A DNA stretch of 64,000 nucleotides from positions 620,001 to 684,000 of the forward strand of contig NZ_PJMS01000001.1 in the NCBI RefSeq assembly GCF_002846555.1, in the 5' to 3' direction. Below, in pieces: positions 25,774 through 33,987 of the stretch (positions are counted from its first letter, which is position 1; each line of letters opens with the position of its first letter). A model generated the notes under the pieces. The model did not search any database and was not told where the DNA came from. It was given only the letters and a program-made list of their open reading frames with translations. This DNA is from Aquimarina sp. MAR_2010_214 (GTDB taxonomy: Bacteria > Bacteroidota > Bacteroidia > Flavobacteriales > Flavobacteriaceae). Made by a program: the position numbers and the translations under genes.

Positions 25774-28650
25774 ATGACAAAATTTGTACAATTACTATTA
25801 TTTGTTCTATTTACAAACGGAATACAGGCACAAAAAGTTTATGAGGATTTTAAATCGAACACTGCTCAACTTCAATGGATTGCTTCTAATGGTATTTACG
25901 CCTTAGAAAGCAATCCCGAAAATAATCAATCACAAATAGGTACATACACAAAATCACCTTCGCATCCATATAGCCTATTCTTTGCATCCATAAATCAAGG
26001 AATAGACCTGACTATCTTTAATCAAATCAGAATTAAAATATACAGTAGTTCGCTAAGATCATTTACGATAAAATTAGAAGGAGATAGTGGTGCGATAGAG
26101 AAAACTACAACGATTACAGAAATCAATAAGTGGATCGAATACGAATTTGATTTTAGTGATGGTAGTTCTATCTCTGGATTAAACAAAATAATCTTGTTTT
26201 TTGACCCTGGTTCTAATCGCGGAGAGAAATTTTACTTTGATGATATTGTTGCTTATACCGCCGCGCAGGCAAACACTCAAATCGTTGATACTTTTGAAAT
26301 TGGAGGTACAAACTGGAATGGTAATAATGGAGTTTTTAATACCGTTAATAACCCACAACCTTTACAGACACTAAATACAAGTGCTACTTGTGGTTTGTTT
26401 ACAAAGAACAGTGATGCTTATTCTTTTGTTTCAACCACTATCGGAACTATTGATTATAGTACTCACAATGAATTACAAATCAAAATTCTACAAAATCAAA
26501 ATTCTGGAAACGATCAATATACCCGGTTTACCGTAAAATTAGAAAACTCAATCACCCAAGAATCTATTGAGAGAAGAGGGTTTATCGGTAATACAAATAC
26601 ATGGACTACATATTCTTTTGATTTTAGTTCAATTCCTCAAAACACTACATACGATAAACTATCCATCTTTTTTGGCCATAACGATACTTCTAATACTAAT
26701 TCCTTTTATTTTGATGATGTCCTTTTTAGAACAAAACGTACTTATCTTGTAAATACTAATCGTACTATAGATCAATTAACTCAGAATTCTTATGAAGTCT
26801 TCAAATTGCTTAGAACCAATAAAGGTGCGTATCGGGATGCTAAATTGATTTCTAGTAATAATGATTATCATCCTGGATCTACCGCATCTACAGGAATGGG
26901 ATTGATCGCTTTATGTATCGCCAATGAAAAAAACTGGGAGTCTAATGCTCCTGATTTGGTTATAAAAACATTAGAAACAATGACAGGGCATACTTCTGGA
27001 TTTAATTTGGATACAAATGCCAGTGGTTTTGTCAGACACTTTTTTGATCCAAATAGTGGAGTAAGGGCCTGGAATTCTGAATATAGCTCTATAGATACTG
27101 CTATCCTTATGTCTGGAGCGCTATTTGCAAAGGAATATTTTTCAGACCCTTCTGCACCTAACAGAGCTACAACACAACAAAAGACACGGATTACAACCCT
27201 TGTGAATCAGTTATGGAATTCTATAACTTGGGATGAAGCGATAGAAAATGCAGCTAATGGTACCATATATAGAGATTTAGATAGTGCAGGAAAAGGTATT
27301 CCTGGTACAACTACTCTACCTTATAATGAGTATATCATTGTAGCCGATTTAATACATCGATCGGGATCTGCATCGGGTAAAACGCTGTGGGACAAATTTT
27401 ATAAAAACCCATATAATACAGACGGTAATGGGCAATATTTACTTCCCAGAGCAACTGCAAGCTACACTGCTCCCAATACCCAAGTAATCAACAACGAAAC
27501 ACTTACAGATAGTAATGGCAATTTCGTGTCTAGTTTTTTGGTTCAATTTTCATATTACCTAATCCATGATTTTGCATCTAGTACTTCTTATGTTAACTAT
27601 ATGAAAAATGCAAAAAATGCTGATAAAAATTGGTGGAAATATGTTTCTGAAGATCAATATTATAGCCCTGTTACCAGATCCTCTTTTGAATGGGGTACAG
27701 GAGCTGGTGCTGCCAATGCAATAAACGGTTATCATGCAGATAAAATTTATAATAATGATAATGATAATTGGACTAAGATCGTATCACCACACATTATTGC
27801 AGGTTTTTTACCCGTTGATCAAAATAATGAGATCAAAAACGATATTCTTAATCTATATACATCAGGAAAAGGAATTTATACGTTACCTAATGCTTCTCAA
27901 ACTGAAATTTTATGGAGATATAGTAAAGAGGATATTAATTGGAAAGCAGAAACCATTCAAGGTGTAGATTTTTCTACTATGCTTTTTGGTTTATATCATA
28001 TAGAAGACCCTGGGTTCTTTAAGAAATATAACAACTATACTATTGCAGGAATGCCTTCTACAAACGATGTAAAACTGCGTATTACTTTTGATAATTATCC
28101 CGAAGAAACCACATGGGAAATTAAAAATGCCAGCAACCAGGTAGTACACTCAGGAGGATCTTATGGTTCTCAAACAGATGGCTCTACTCTTAATGTTACT
28201 AAAACTCTGGATGCAGATTGCTACACATTAGTAGTTAAGGATACATATGGTGATGGGATTTGCTGTAGTTATGGTAATGGTTCTTATGAATTAACCAATA
28301 GTGTTTCGGGGGTTGTATTAGTCTCAGGTGGATCATTTTCTTCTCAAGATACTAAAACCTTCTGTTTAGAGAATGCTACACTACATAACCTTAATACAGG
28401 TATAAAAACGGATATAGAAAGCTCTGATATTGTTATTCATCCTATTCCCGCAAAAGACGTTATCATGATTCGAATGAACAATATCAAGGGTTCAAATTAT
28501 AGAATCATTAACCATATTGGTCAGATAATAAAAAATGGGAAAGTATCTGAAAACAGAGTAGAATTAGGCAATTTACCAGATGGAATGTATTTCTTTTCGG
28601 TTATATTAAATGATAAAACACTAACCAAAAAGCTTATTATCAAGCAATAA
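25774..28650 (+). CDS. T9SS-exported multidomain glycosidase with GH144-like core
   Basis: A 958-residue secreted protein. Residues 1-19 are a signal peptide ending at QAQ. Two beta-rich binding-module-like domains follow (about 20-165 with FTIKLEGDSG and EKFYFDDIVAY, about 165-320 with FTVKLEN and SFYFDDVLFRT). The core (about 325-765) resembles glucoamylase-like/GH144 endo-beta-1,2-glucanases: STGMGLIALCIANEKNW, WNSEYSSIDTAILMSGALFA, PYNEYIIVADL and FEWGTGAGAANAINGYHADK. Then comes a GDGICCSYGNGSYE domain and a C-terminal T9SS sorting domain (IPAKDVIMIRMNN ... LPDGMYFFSVILNDKTLTKKLIIK). It is probably released or surface-bound and starts breakdown of the glucan handled by the nearby locus. 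The exact GH family is inferred. Confidence 0.82.
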   Translation: MTKFVQLLLFVLFTNGIQAQKVYEDFKSNTAQLQWIASNGIYALESNPENNQSQIGTYTKSPSHPYSLFFASINQGIDLTIFNQIRIKIYSSSLRSFTIKLEGDSGAIEKTTTITEINKWIEYEFDFSDGSSISGLNKIILFFDPGSNRGEKFYFDDIVAYTAAQANTQIVDTFEIGGTNWNGNNGVFNTVNNPQPLQTLNTSATCGLFTKNSDAYSFVSTTIGTIDYSTHNELQIKILQNQNSGNDQYTRFTVKLENSITQESIERRGFIGNTNTWTTYSFDFSSIPQNTTYDKLSIFFGHNDTSNTNSFYFDDVLFRTKRTYLVNTNRTIDQLTQNSYEVFKLLRTNKGAYRDAKLISSNNDYHPGSTASTGMGLIALCIANEKNWESNAPDLVIKTLETMTGHTSGFNLDTNASGFVRHFFDPNSGVRAWNSEYSSIDTAILMSGALFAKEYFSDPSAPNRATTQQKTRITTLVNQLWNSITWDEAIENAANGTIYRDLDSAGKGIPGTTTLPYNEYIIVADLIHRSGSASGKTLWDKFYKNPYNTDGNGQYLLPRATASYTAPNTQVINNETLTDSNGNFVSSFLVQFSYYLIHDFASSTSYVNYMKNAKNADKNWWKYVSEDQYYSPVTRSSFEWGTGAGAANAINGYHADKIYNNDNDNWTKIVSPHIIAGFLPVDQNNEIKNDILNLYTSGKGIYTLPNASQTEILWRYSKEDINWKAETIQGVDFSTMLFGLYHIEDPGFFKKYNNYTIAGMPSTNDVKLRITFDNYPEETTWEIKNASNQVVHSGGSYGSQTDGSTLNVTKTLDADCYTLVVKDTYGDGICCSYGNGSYELTNSVSGVVLVSGGSFSSQDTKTFCLENATLHNLNTGIKTDIESSDIVIHPIPAKDVIMIRMNNIKGSNYRIINHIGQIIKNGKVSENRVELGNLPDGMYFFSVILNDKTLTKKLIIKQ

Positions 28651-28667
28651 CGTAAATTCAATTATAT

Positions 28668-28710
28668 AAAAAAGGCCTTGATACTAAATTTAGTATCAAG
28701 GCCTTTTTTA
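28668..28710. terminator. Bidirectional terminator
   Basis: 28674-28703 is a perfect 30-bp palindrome (GGCCTTGATACTAAA and its complement) with six As before and a T-run after. It lies 18 bp after the stop of the exported enzyme and about 20 bp from the original stop of the convergent symporter gene, so it can end both transcripts. Confidence 0.92.
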
Positions 28711-28753
28711 TATTCCTCTAACTTGGTTAATTAAGAGAAATATAAATAAATAG

Positions 28754-29806
28754 GGCTAAGTTCTAATTAGAATATGTTTTATCTTTACTTTATAAAAACG
28801 GAGAAATGATACCAGAAGATTTTAGAGATTTTTTCATTAGTTCATCGGCTTTGGTTCAATCAGAAATTGTTTCCACATTATTGGAGATCTCTACTGAGGG
28901 TTCAGCCCTGATTGATAGCAATCAGAGTAAAGCCATAAGCTGTCCTCATTGTAAGTGCAATAAAATTAAGGCTAATGGTAAGCTCAAAGGAGTACAGCGC
29001 TATGTTTGTAATACTTGTCATAAAAACTTTAGTGAAACTACCGGTAAGTTCTGGTACAACCTCAAGAAGAAAGACAAAGTTAATCGTTATTTATTCTGTT
29101 TACTCTCTGGATATAGTATTCGCAAGAGTGCCAAAGAAACAGGGATTTCTATTCAGACTTCTTTTGATTGGAGGCACAAATTACTTGTCTCCTTTGGGAG
29201 CGTAAGTGTGGATGAATTCCAAGGAATCCTAGAGAGTGATGATCTTTTCTTTGCTTACTCTGAAAAAGGGAATCGAAATTTGGATCGTCCTGCTAGAAAA
29301 CGTGGCGCAAAGGCAAGTAAAGCTGGTCTCAGTAATGAAAAAGTAGCTGTGATAGCCAGTTGTGACCGATCAGGGAACAAAGATTTCAAAGTAGCTACCA
29401 GAGGTCGCATTAGTAAAAGTGACTTGGAGACTATATTACAAGGGAAGTTGGCTAAAGTAGAAACCCTTTGTAGCGACAGTCACAGAAGCTATACTGCATT
29501 TGCAAAAGACAAGAAGGTAGCACACAAAAAATTTAATGCTTCGAAGGGTCAAAGAGCTGTTGACAAAATATATCACGTACAAAATGTGAATAATATGGAT
29601 ATGCGTCTAAGGAAATTTATGGAGCCCTTCAATGGAGTGGCAACAAAATACCTTCAGAATTATCTGAATTGGTTTTTAGTCTTAGAAAAAATAAAAAATT
29701 CAACCAGTAAAATGGCAACCGTAGCAGCTATAGCCTTTGCTTCCAATACTGCCTGGATGGAATTTAAAAACATAGTAGTAAATAATATGCTTTTTAGAAC
29801 TTAGCC
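28754..29806 (+). mobile_element. IS1595-type insertion sequence, copy 3
   Basis: 1053 bp with 13-bp ends GGCTAAGTTCTAA and target duplication ATAAATAG at 28746-28753 and 29807-29814. It lies inside the last codons of the symporter gene. Orientation is opposite to that of copies 1 and 2. Confidence 0.95.
28806..29804 (+). CDS. IS1595-type transposase, copy 3
   Basis: Same 332-residue product as the other two copies, with the zinc ribbon and the ISXO2-like catalytic domain complete. The TAG stop (29802-29804) lies in the terminal inverted repeat. The other strand of the same repeat supplies the new stop of the symporter gene (TAA at 29803-29801). Confidence 0.93.
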   Translation: MIPEDFRDFFISSSALVQSEIVSTLLEISTEGSALIDSNQSKAISCPHCKCNKIKANGKLKGVQRYVCNTCHKNFSETTGKFWYNLKKKDKVNRYLFCLLSGYSIRKSAKETGISIQTSFDWRHKLLVSFGSVSVDEFQGILESDDLFFAYSEKGNRNLDRPARKRGAKASKAGLSNEKVAVIASCDRSGNKDFKVATRGRISKSDLETILQGKLAKVETLCSDSHRSYTAFAKDKKVAHKKFNASKGQRAVDKIYHVQNVNNMDMRLRKFMEPFNGVATKYLQNYLNWFLVLEKIKNSTSKMATVAAIAFASNTAWMEFKNIVVNNMLFRT

Positions 29807-31378
29807 ATAAATAGCTATAACAAGCAGGCAAATTATCCCTCCTGCTACTTCTACATATTTCCAGGGAGTGATATCCACTTGTTTTGTGTATTCTTGCTTA
29901 TACTCTTCTTTTCTGGGGTAGAGCCTACCTATAATTAACATGATTATAATATTTAGCATAAATAATATTGCCATTACATGTAGAAAATGAGGGTAGTTCT
30001 CTGTTCCAATTACAAAGGGTTTTAGTATAAATTGACTAATAATATATAATAAGGATCCTGAAATAATTCCAATTTTTGCTGCAATAGCAGGAACACGTTT
30101 AGTTACATATCCAACAACTATAATCGTTAAGATTGGAATACTATAAATTCCATTTGCCTCTTGCAAATATCCAAACAATCCATTTGTTGCATACGCTAAA
30201 AGAGGAGCGATACACATCGAAATTAGTGCCAAAAATATTCCGAAGGTTTTCCCGGCATTAACAACTTTTTTTTCGCTTGCTTCTTTATGTATATATTCTT
30301 TGTAAATGTCTATCCCGAATAAAGTAACCGAACTATTTAAAGCACTATTAAATGAGCTTAAAATAGCCCCAAATAATACTGCAGCAAAAAAACCCACCAG
30401 AGATACGGGTAATACTTTACTTACCAGCATAGGATATGCTTCATCAGGGTTTGCAAGTTCTCCTTTAAACATATGAAATGCTATGATTCCTGGTAATACA
30501 ACAATAACAGGTCCTAAAATCTTAATAAAAGACCCTAACAAAAGTCCTTTTTGACCTTCTTTCAAATTTTTTGCCCCTAATGCTCTTTGAATGATCGCTT
30601 GATTGGTACCCCAATAAAACAATTGTACTAACATCATTCCTGTAAAAATAGTTGAAAAAGGCACTGAAGCTTCTGGAGAACCTATTGCATCAAATTTTTC
30701 GGGATGAGATTCTAATAATACATTAACTCCTCCTAATAAACTCCCATCTCCTATGGCATATAATCCAAATACAGGAATCATTAAACCGCCTATTAACAAT
30801 CCAACAGCATTTATGGTATCTGATACGGCTACTGCTTTTAAACCTCCAAAAATTGCATAAATTGAACCTATACCTCCTATCGCCCATACAGTAGTCCATA
30901 ATGCTGTAGTATCTGATATCCCCATAAGCCTAGGAATATCAAACATGGTATTTATAGCTAGTGCTCCCGAATATAAAACTGTTGGTAACAAAATAATAGC
31001 ATATCCTGTTAAAAATAGTCCAGATGCAATCGCTTTTGTTGTTCTATCATATCTTCTTTGTAAAAATTGAGGTATTGTAGTTATTCCTCCTTTTAGATAT
31101 CTGGGTAATAAGAATATTGCAGTGACTACCATAGCAACTGCTGCTAGTGTTTCCCATACCATAACCAGGATTCCTTCTTTATAGGCAGCCCCGTTTAAAC
31201 CTACAATTTGCTCTGTAGACAGGTTGGTTAATAATAACGATCCTGCTATTACTGATGCTGTTAAACTACGTCCTCCTAAAAAATATCCGTCAGATGATTT
31301 TTCATTAGTGTTTCTAGTTAGCATATATGAAATAACGCCAACGATAGCCGTAAAAGCTATAAATATAAGTACTCCCAT
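29801..31378 (-). CDS. Sodium/solute symporter (SSS family) with IS-altered end
   Basis: A 525-residue membrane protein with about 14 helices, related to the SGLT/sialic acid symporters that bring sugars in with Na+. Typical stretches are GGRSLTASVIAGSLLLTNLS near the N-terminus and YSGALAINTMFDI, FGGLKAVAVSDTINAVGLL and LFGAILSSFNSALNSSVTLF further on. The IS copy at 28754 lies in the last codons: before insertion the protein ended LVIAIYLYFS with a stop at 28731, now it ends LVIAIYG with TAA from the IS end. The four lost residues are at a tail end, so function may persist. It probably takes up the glucose or oligosaccharide freed by the locus. Confidence 0.9.
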   Translation of the reverse strand: MGVLIFIAFTAIVGVISYMLTRNTNEKSSDGYFLGGRSLTASVIAGSLLLTNLSTEQIVGLNGAAYKEGILVMVWETLAAVAMVVTAIFLLPRYLKGGITTIPQFLQRRYDRTTKAIASGLFLTGYAIILLPTVLYSGALAINTMFDIPRLMGISDTTALWTTVWAIGGIGSIYAIFGGLKAVAVSDTINAVGLLIGGLMIPVFGLYAIGDGSLLGGVNVLLESHPEKFDAIGSPEASVPFSTIFTGMMLVQLFYWGTNQAIIQRALGAKNLKEGQKGLLLGSFIKILGPVIVVLPGIIAFHMFKGELANPDEAYPMLVSKVLPVSLVGFFAAVLFGAILSSFNSALNSSVTLFGIDIYKEYIHKEASEKKVVNAGKTFGIFLALISMCIAPLLAYATNGLFGYLQEANGIYSIPILTIIVVGYVTKRVPAIAAKIGIISGSLLYIISQFILKPFVIGTENYPHFLHVMAILFMLNIIIMLIIGRLYPRKEEYKQEYTKQVDITPWKYVEVAGGIICLLVIAIYG

Positions 31379-31443
31379 GTTTTTAAATTTTTGTTTTGCT
31401 TTTGCTTTTTGTTATCCCATCATTAAAGTTTGGTGGCATATCT

Positions 31444-31474
31444 AAAAAAGGGAGAGGGTTTTTCCTCTCCCTTT
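31444..31474 (-). terminator. Terminator of the repeat lipoprotein gene
   Basis: AAAGGGAGAGG (31447-31457) pairs with CCTCTCCCTTT (31464-31474) around a 6-base loop; on the minus strand a T-run follows. It lies between the lipoprotein gene and the symporter gene, so the two are separate transcripts. Confidence 0.85.
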
Positions 31475-31544
31475 ATTGAATAACTTCAAATCATTCAGTT
31501 CAAATGGGGGGTATAACTGAATGTAAGAATTTATTCTTACGGGA

Positions 31545-33575
31545 CTAGGGAGTTACAAATTTTAAATCATCGATATGATAGGTATCGGTAGCTGTACCGT
31601 CTGATTGCCCGCCATTAAAAAATAAGACTACTTTAGTATTTCCATTACCTGTCGCAGCACTAAAATCAAAAGTGTAGTTTTTCCATTCTCCTGCTACATC
31701 AATATTTCCCCATATTTCTACAGCTGTACCTCCTTCAAGTTTAGCTAAGAAAGGGACGGTTTTGCTCGAATGTATTTTAATACTCAATTGCGAGTTAACG
31801 GATAAATCGATAACTCCGCCAAAATCAATAGCCAGATTATCCCATGCATTGGTTCCGTCATCAGTATATTCTCCAACATTAGAACTTCTATTGGAGCAGC
31901 TAACATTAGGATTCGCAACTACGGGTACAAATCCAGGGCTGCCTCCTAGTTGGAAATTTTGTTGACAATCAAAATCACTTATAATACTAAGATCAGGAGT
32001 CACTCCTGTGCAATCTTCTACAATAATACTACAATCCTTAGGTGTGAATTTTATATCATCAATATGATAGATATCGGTAGCTGTACCGTCTGATTGACCT
32101 CCATTAAAAAACAAAACTACTTTAGTATTTCCATTACCTGCCGCAGCACTAAAATCAAAAATGTAGTTTTTCCATTCTCCGACTACATCAATATTTCCCC
32201 ATATTTCTGCAGCAGTACCGCCCTCAAGTTTGGCTAATAATGGAACTGTTTTACTAGAGTGTATTTTGATATTCAATTGTGAGTTAACCGATAAATCGAT
32301 AACTCCCCCAAAGTCAATAGCCAGATTATCCCATGCATTAGTTCCATCATCGGTATATTCTCCTACGGACTCACTTGTGTTAATTCCACTTTTATTTGGG
32401 TTTTCTACTACAGGTACAAATCCAGGACTATTGCCTAATTGAAAATTTTGTTGACATTCAAAATCACTTACAATACTTAAATCTGCAATGGTGCCCGCAC
32501 AAGGGTCTATAAATTCTTTAAATCTAATATCATCTATATAATAAATATCTTCTGCTGTGCCATCTGTCATACCTGCATTAAAAAACAACAATACATTTGT
32601 ATTTCCTCCTGCAATAGCCGTTCTAAAATCAAAAGTATATTCTACCCATTGATCTATCGTGCTTATCGTTTTTGTTATTTCAATAGGCGTACCTCCATCA
32701 AGTTTTACAGTTAATGGGCCGGTCTTCTTGGCAAGAACCTTTATACTCAATTGTGAATTGACAGATAAATCTATTGGTGATTCTAAGTCGATAAACAAAT
32801 TATCAAAAGGCTCGGTGCCATTATCTTTATATTCTCCTACAAATTGGCTTGTGTTGATTCCACTTTTATTTGGATTCGCTATAACAGGAGCTGTAGTATC
32901 CATAGTAGGGTCTCCTAGGAATACATTTTGTTGACAGTCAAAGTCACTTAATATGCTTGAATCCTTTTGGACATTTTCACAAGGATCAGGAATAATAACG
33001 GACACATCAAAAAAGAGGTCATCTAAAAAATATACTTCTTTTGTTCCATCATTTTCTATACCCTGATTAAAGAATATTACAATTTTTGTATGATTTTGAT
33101 CCTTTTGATCGCTAAAATCAAACTGATACTCTATCCATTTATTGTTACCATCAAGAGAAACTGTTATTTCTACAGGAGTCGAAGAACTCCCTTCTAATCT
33201 AACTTTTGCTGTTGCCGAAATATCAGTTTTAATCTTAATTTTAAATAGTGCATGAGTAGATAAATCTATTGGTTTTCCAAAATCTATAACCAAAGCATCC
33301 TGAATTCCGGTACCATCTACATATTTACCAACAAACTTACTTTTATTAATTCCAACTTCATTTGGATTTCTGATCACCTCTACTTTAGGTAAAGTTTGGT
33401 TCGATTGACATTCAAAATCTGTAACGACATTAAGGTTTGCAACAACATTATCGTCTTCGCATTGAGCATACTTTATGGTTTGTAGTTCCTCTAGATCATC
33501 TTCACATGATAAACTCAACACTAACACCATAAAGAGGATGTAATGTATACTCGAAAAAAACTTTACTATTTTCAT
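31545..33575 (-). CDS. Surface lipoprotein with four binding-module-like repeats
   Basis: A 676-residue lipoprotein (signal with Cys in LVLSLSCEDD at about residue 24). Four repeats of about 160 residues follow. Each starts with (D/N)FDCQQN or FECQQN, has a PN(K/V/E)..G or VPVVANPN segment, then WDNLAIDFGGVIDLSVNSQL, and ends in VVLFFNGGQSDGT...YHIDD. The first is the most diverged; the last two are nearly identical. The same fold pattern occurs in the exported GH144-like enzyme. This layout suggests a cell-surface glycan-binding protein of the polysaccharide locus, in the place SusE/F-like proteins take elsewhere. The ligand is unknown. Confidence 0.75.
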   Translation of the reverse strand: MKIVKFFSSIHYILFMVLVLSLSCEDDLEELQTIKYAQCEDDNVVANLNVVTDFECQSNQTLPKVEVIRNPNEVGINKSKFVGKYVDGTGIQDALVIDFGKPIDLSTHALFKIKIKTDISATAKVRLEGSSSTPVEITVSLDGNNKWIEYQFDFSDQKDQNHTKIVIFFNQGIENDGTKEVYFLDDLFFDVSVIIPDPCENVQKDSSILSDFDCQQNVFLGDPTMDTTAPVIANPNKSGINTSQFVGEYKDNGTEPFDNLFIDLESPIDLSVNSQLSIKVLAKKTGPLTVKLDGGTPIEITKTISTIDQWVEYTFDFRTAIAGGNTNVLLFFNAGMTDGTAEDIYYIDDIRFKEFIDPCAGTIADLSIVSDFECQQNFQLGNSPGFVPVVENPNKSGINTSESVGEYTDDGTNAWDNLAIDFGGVIDLSVNSQLNIKIHSSKTVPLLAKLEGGTAAEIWGNIDVVGEWKNYIFDFSAAAGNGNTKVVLFFNGGQSDGTATDIYHIDDIKFTPKDCSIIVEDCTGVTPDLSIISDFDCQQNFQLGGSPGFVPVVANPNVSCSNRSSNVGEYTDDGTNAWDNLAIDFGGVIDLSVNSQLSIKIHSSKTVPFLAKLEGGTAVEIWGNIDVAGEWKNYTFDFSAATGNGNTKVVLFFNGGQSDGTATDTYHIDDLKFVTP
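31561..32540 (-). repeat. 163-codon tandem duplication inside the surface lipoprotein
   Basis: The DNA at about 31561-32040 and at about 32050-32530 is nearly the same, with a period of 489 bp (163 codons). The differences are mostly silent or conservative. This is a recent in-frame duplication of one binding-module-like repeat. Confidence 0.8.
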
Positions 33576-33590
33576 GATAAAAAATTTACA

Positions 33591-33896
33591 TTAATAATTG
33601 GCTACTTCTTTTATATGTATTGCCATGCCTCCTCCAGAAGCTAGCGACATATTTAATAAAGTAGTATGATTTACTTTTATTGTTTTATTTTTAAACTGAA
33701 ACCCAACAAAAGAGGTATCTATAATAGTTTCGGTTTTATGATGAACCATATACCAAGGTTCTCCATTAGAGTTCACACTAAAATGCATAGATATTTTAGC
33801 GTTTGGCGACTTTAATTCTATTACAGATTCTTTTCTTTTATCGCAAGACGACAAAAGAAGTATCATGATAAGAATATATTTTACGCTTGTTAACAT
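33591..33896 (-). pseudogene. Short lipoprotein, probably a deleted GH97 alpha-glucosidase relic
   Basis: A 101-residue frame. Residues 1-18 are a lipoprotein signal (ILIMILLLSSC). About 27-75 (SPNAKISMHFSVNSNGEPWY, ETIIDTSFVGFQF) resemble the N-terminal beta-sandwich of GH97 enzymes. The last 20 residues (SLASGGGMAIHIKE) look like the C-terminal strand of the same family. The 500-plus residues in between, including the catalytic barrel, are missing, so I read it as an internal deletion that kept the frame. It might instead be a small lipoprotein of its own. It lies 15 bp before the repeat lipoprotein. Confidence 0.55.
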
Positions 33897-33941
33897 TATA
33901 AGCTATAGTTTAAATTGTAACTTATTTTTTTCAAAACCGAT

Positions 33942-33982
33942 AAAAGAACACTAACATCCTTTTTTACCTGGTGTTAGTGTTC
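33942..33982 (-). terminator. Terminator of the GH3 gene
   Basis: GAACACTAACA (33946-33956) pairs perfectly with TGTTAGTGTTC (33972-33982). On the minus strand TTTTA follows the stem. It sits 6 bp after the GH3 stop and separates the SusCD-GH144-GH3 unit from the relic and the lipoprotein gene. Confidence 0.88.
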
Positions 33983-33987
33983 ATAAA

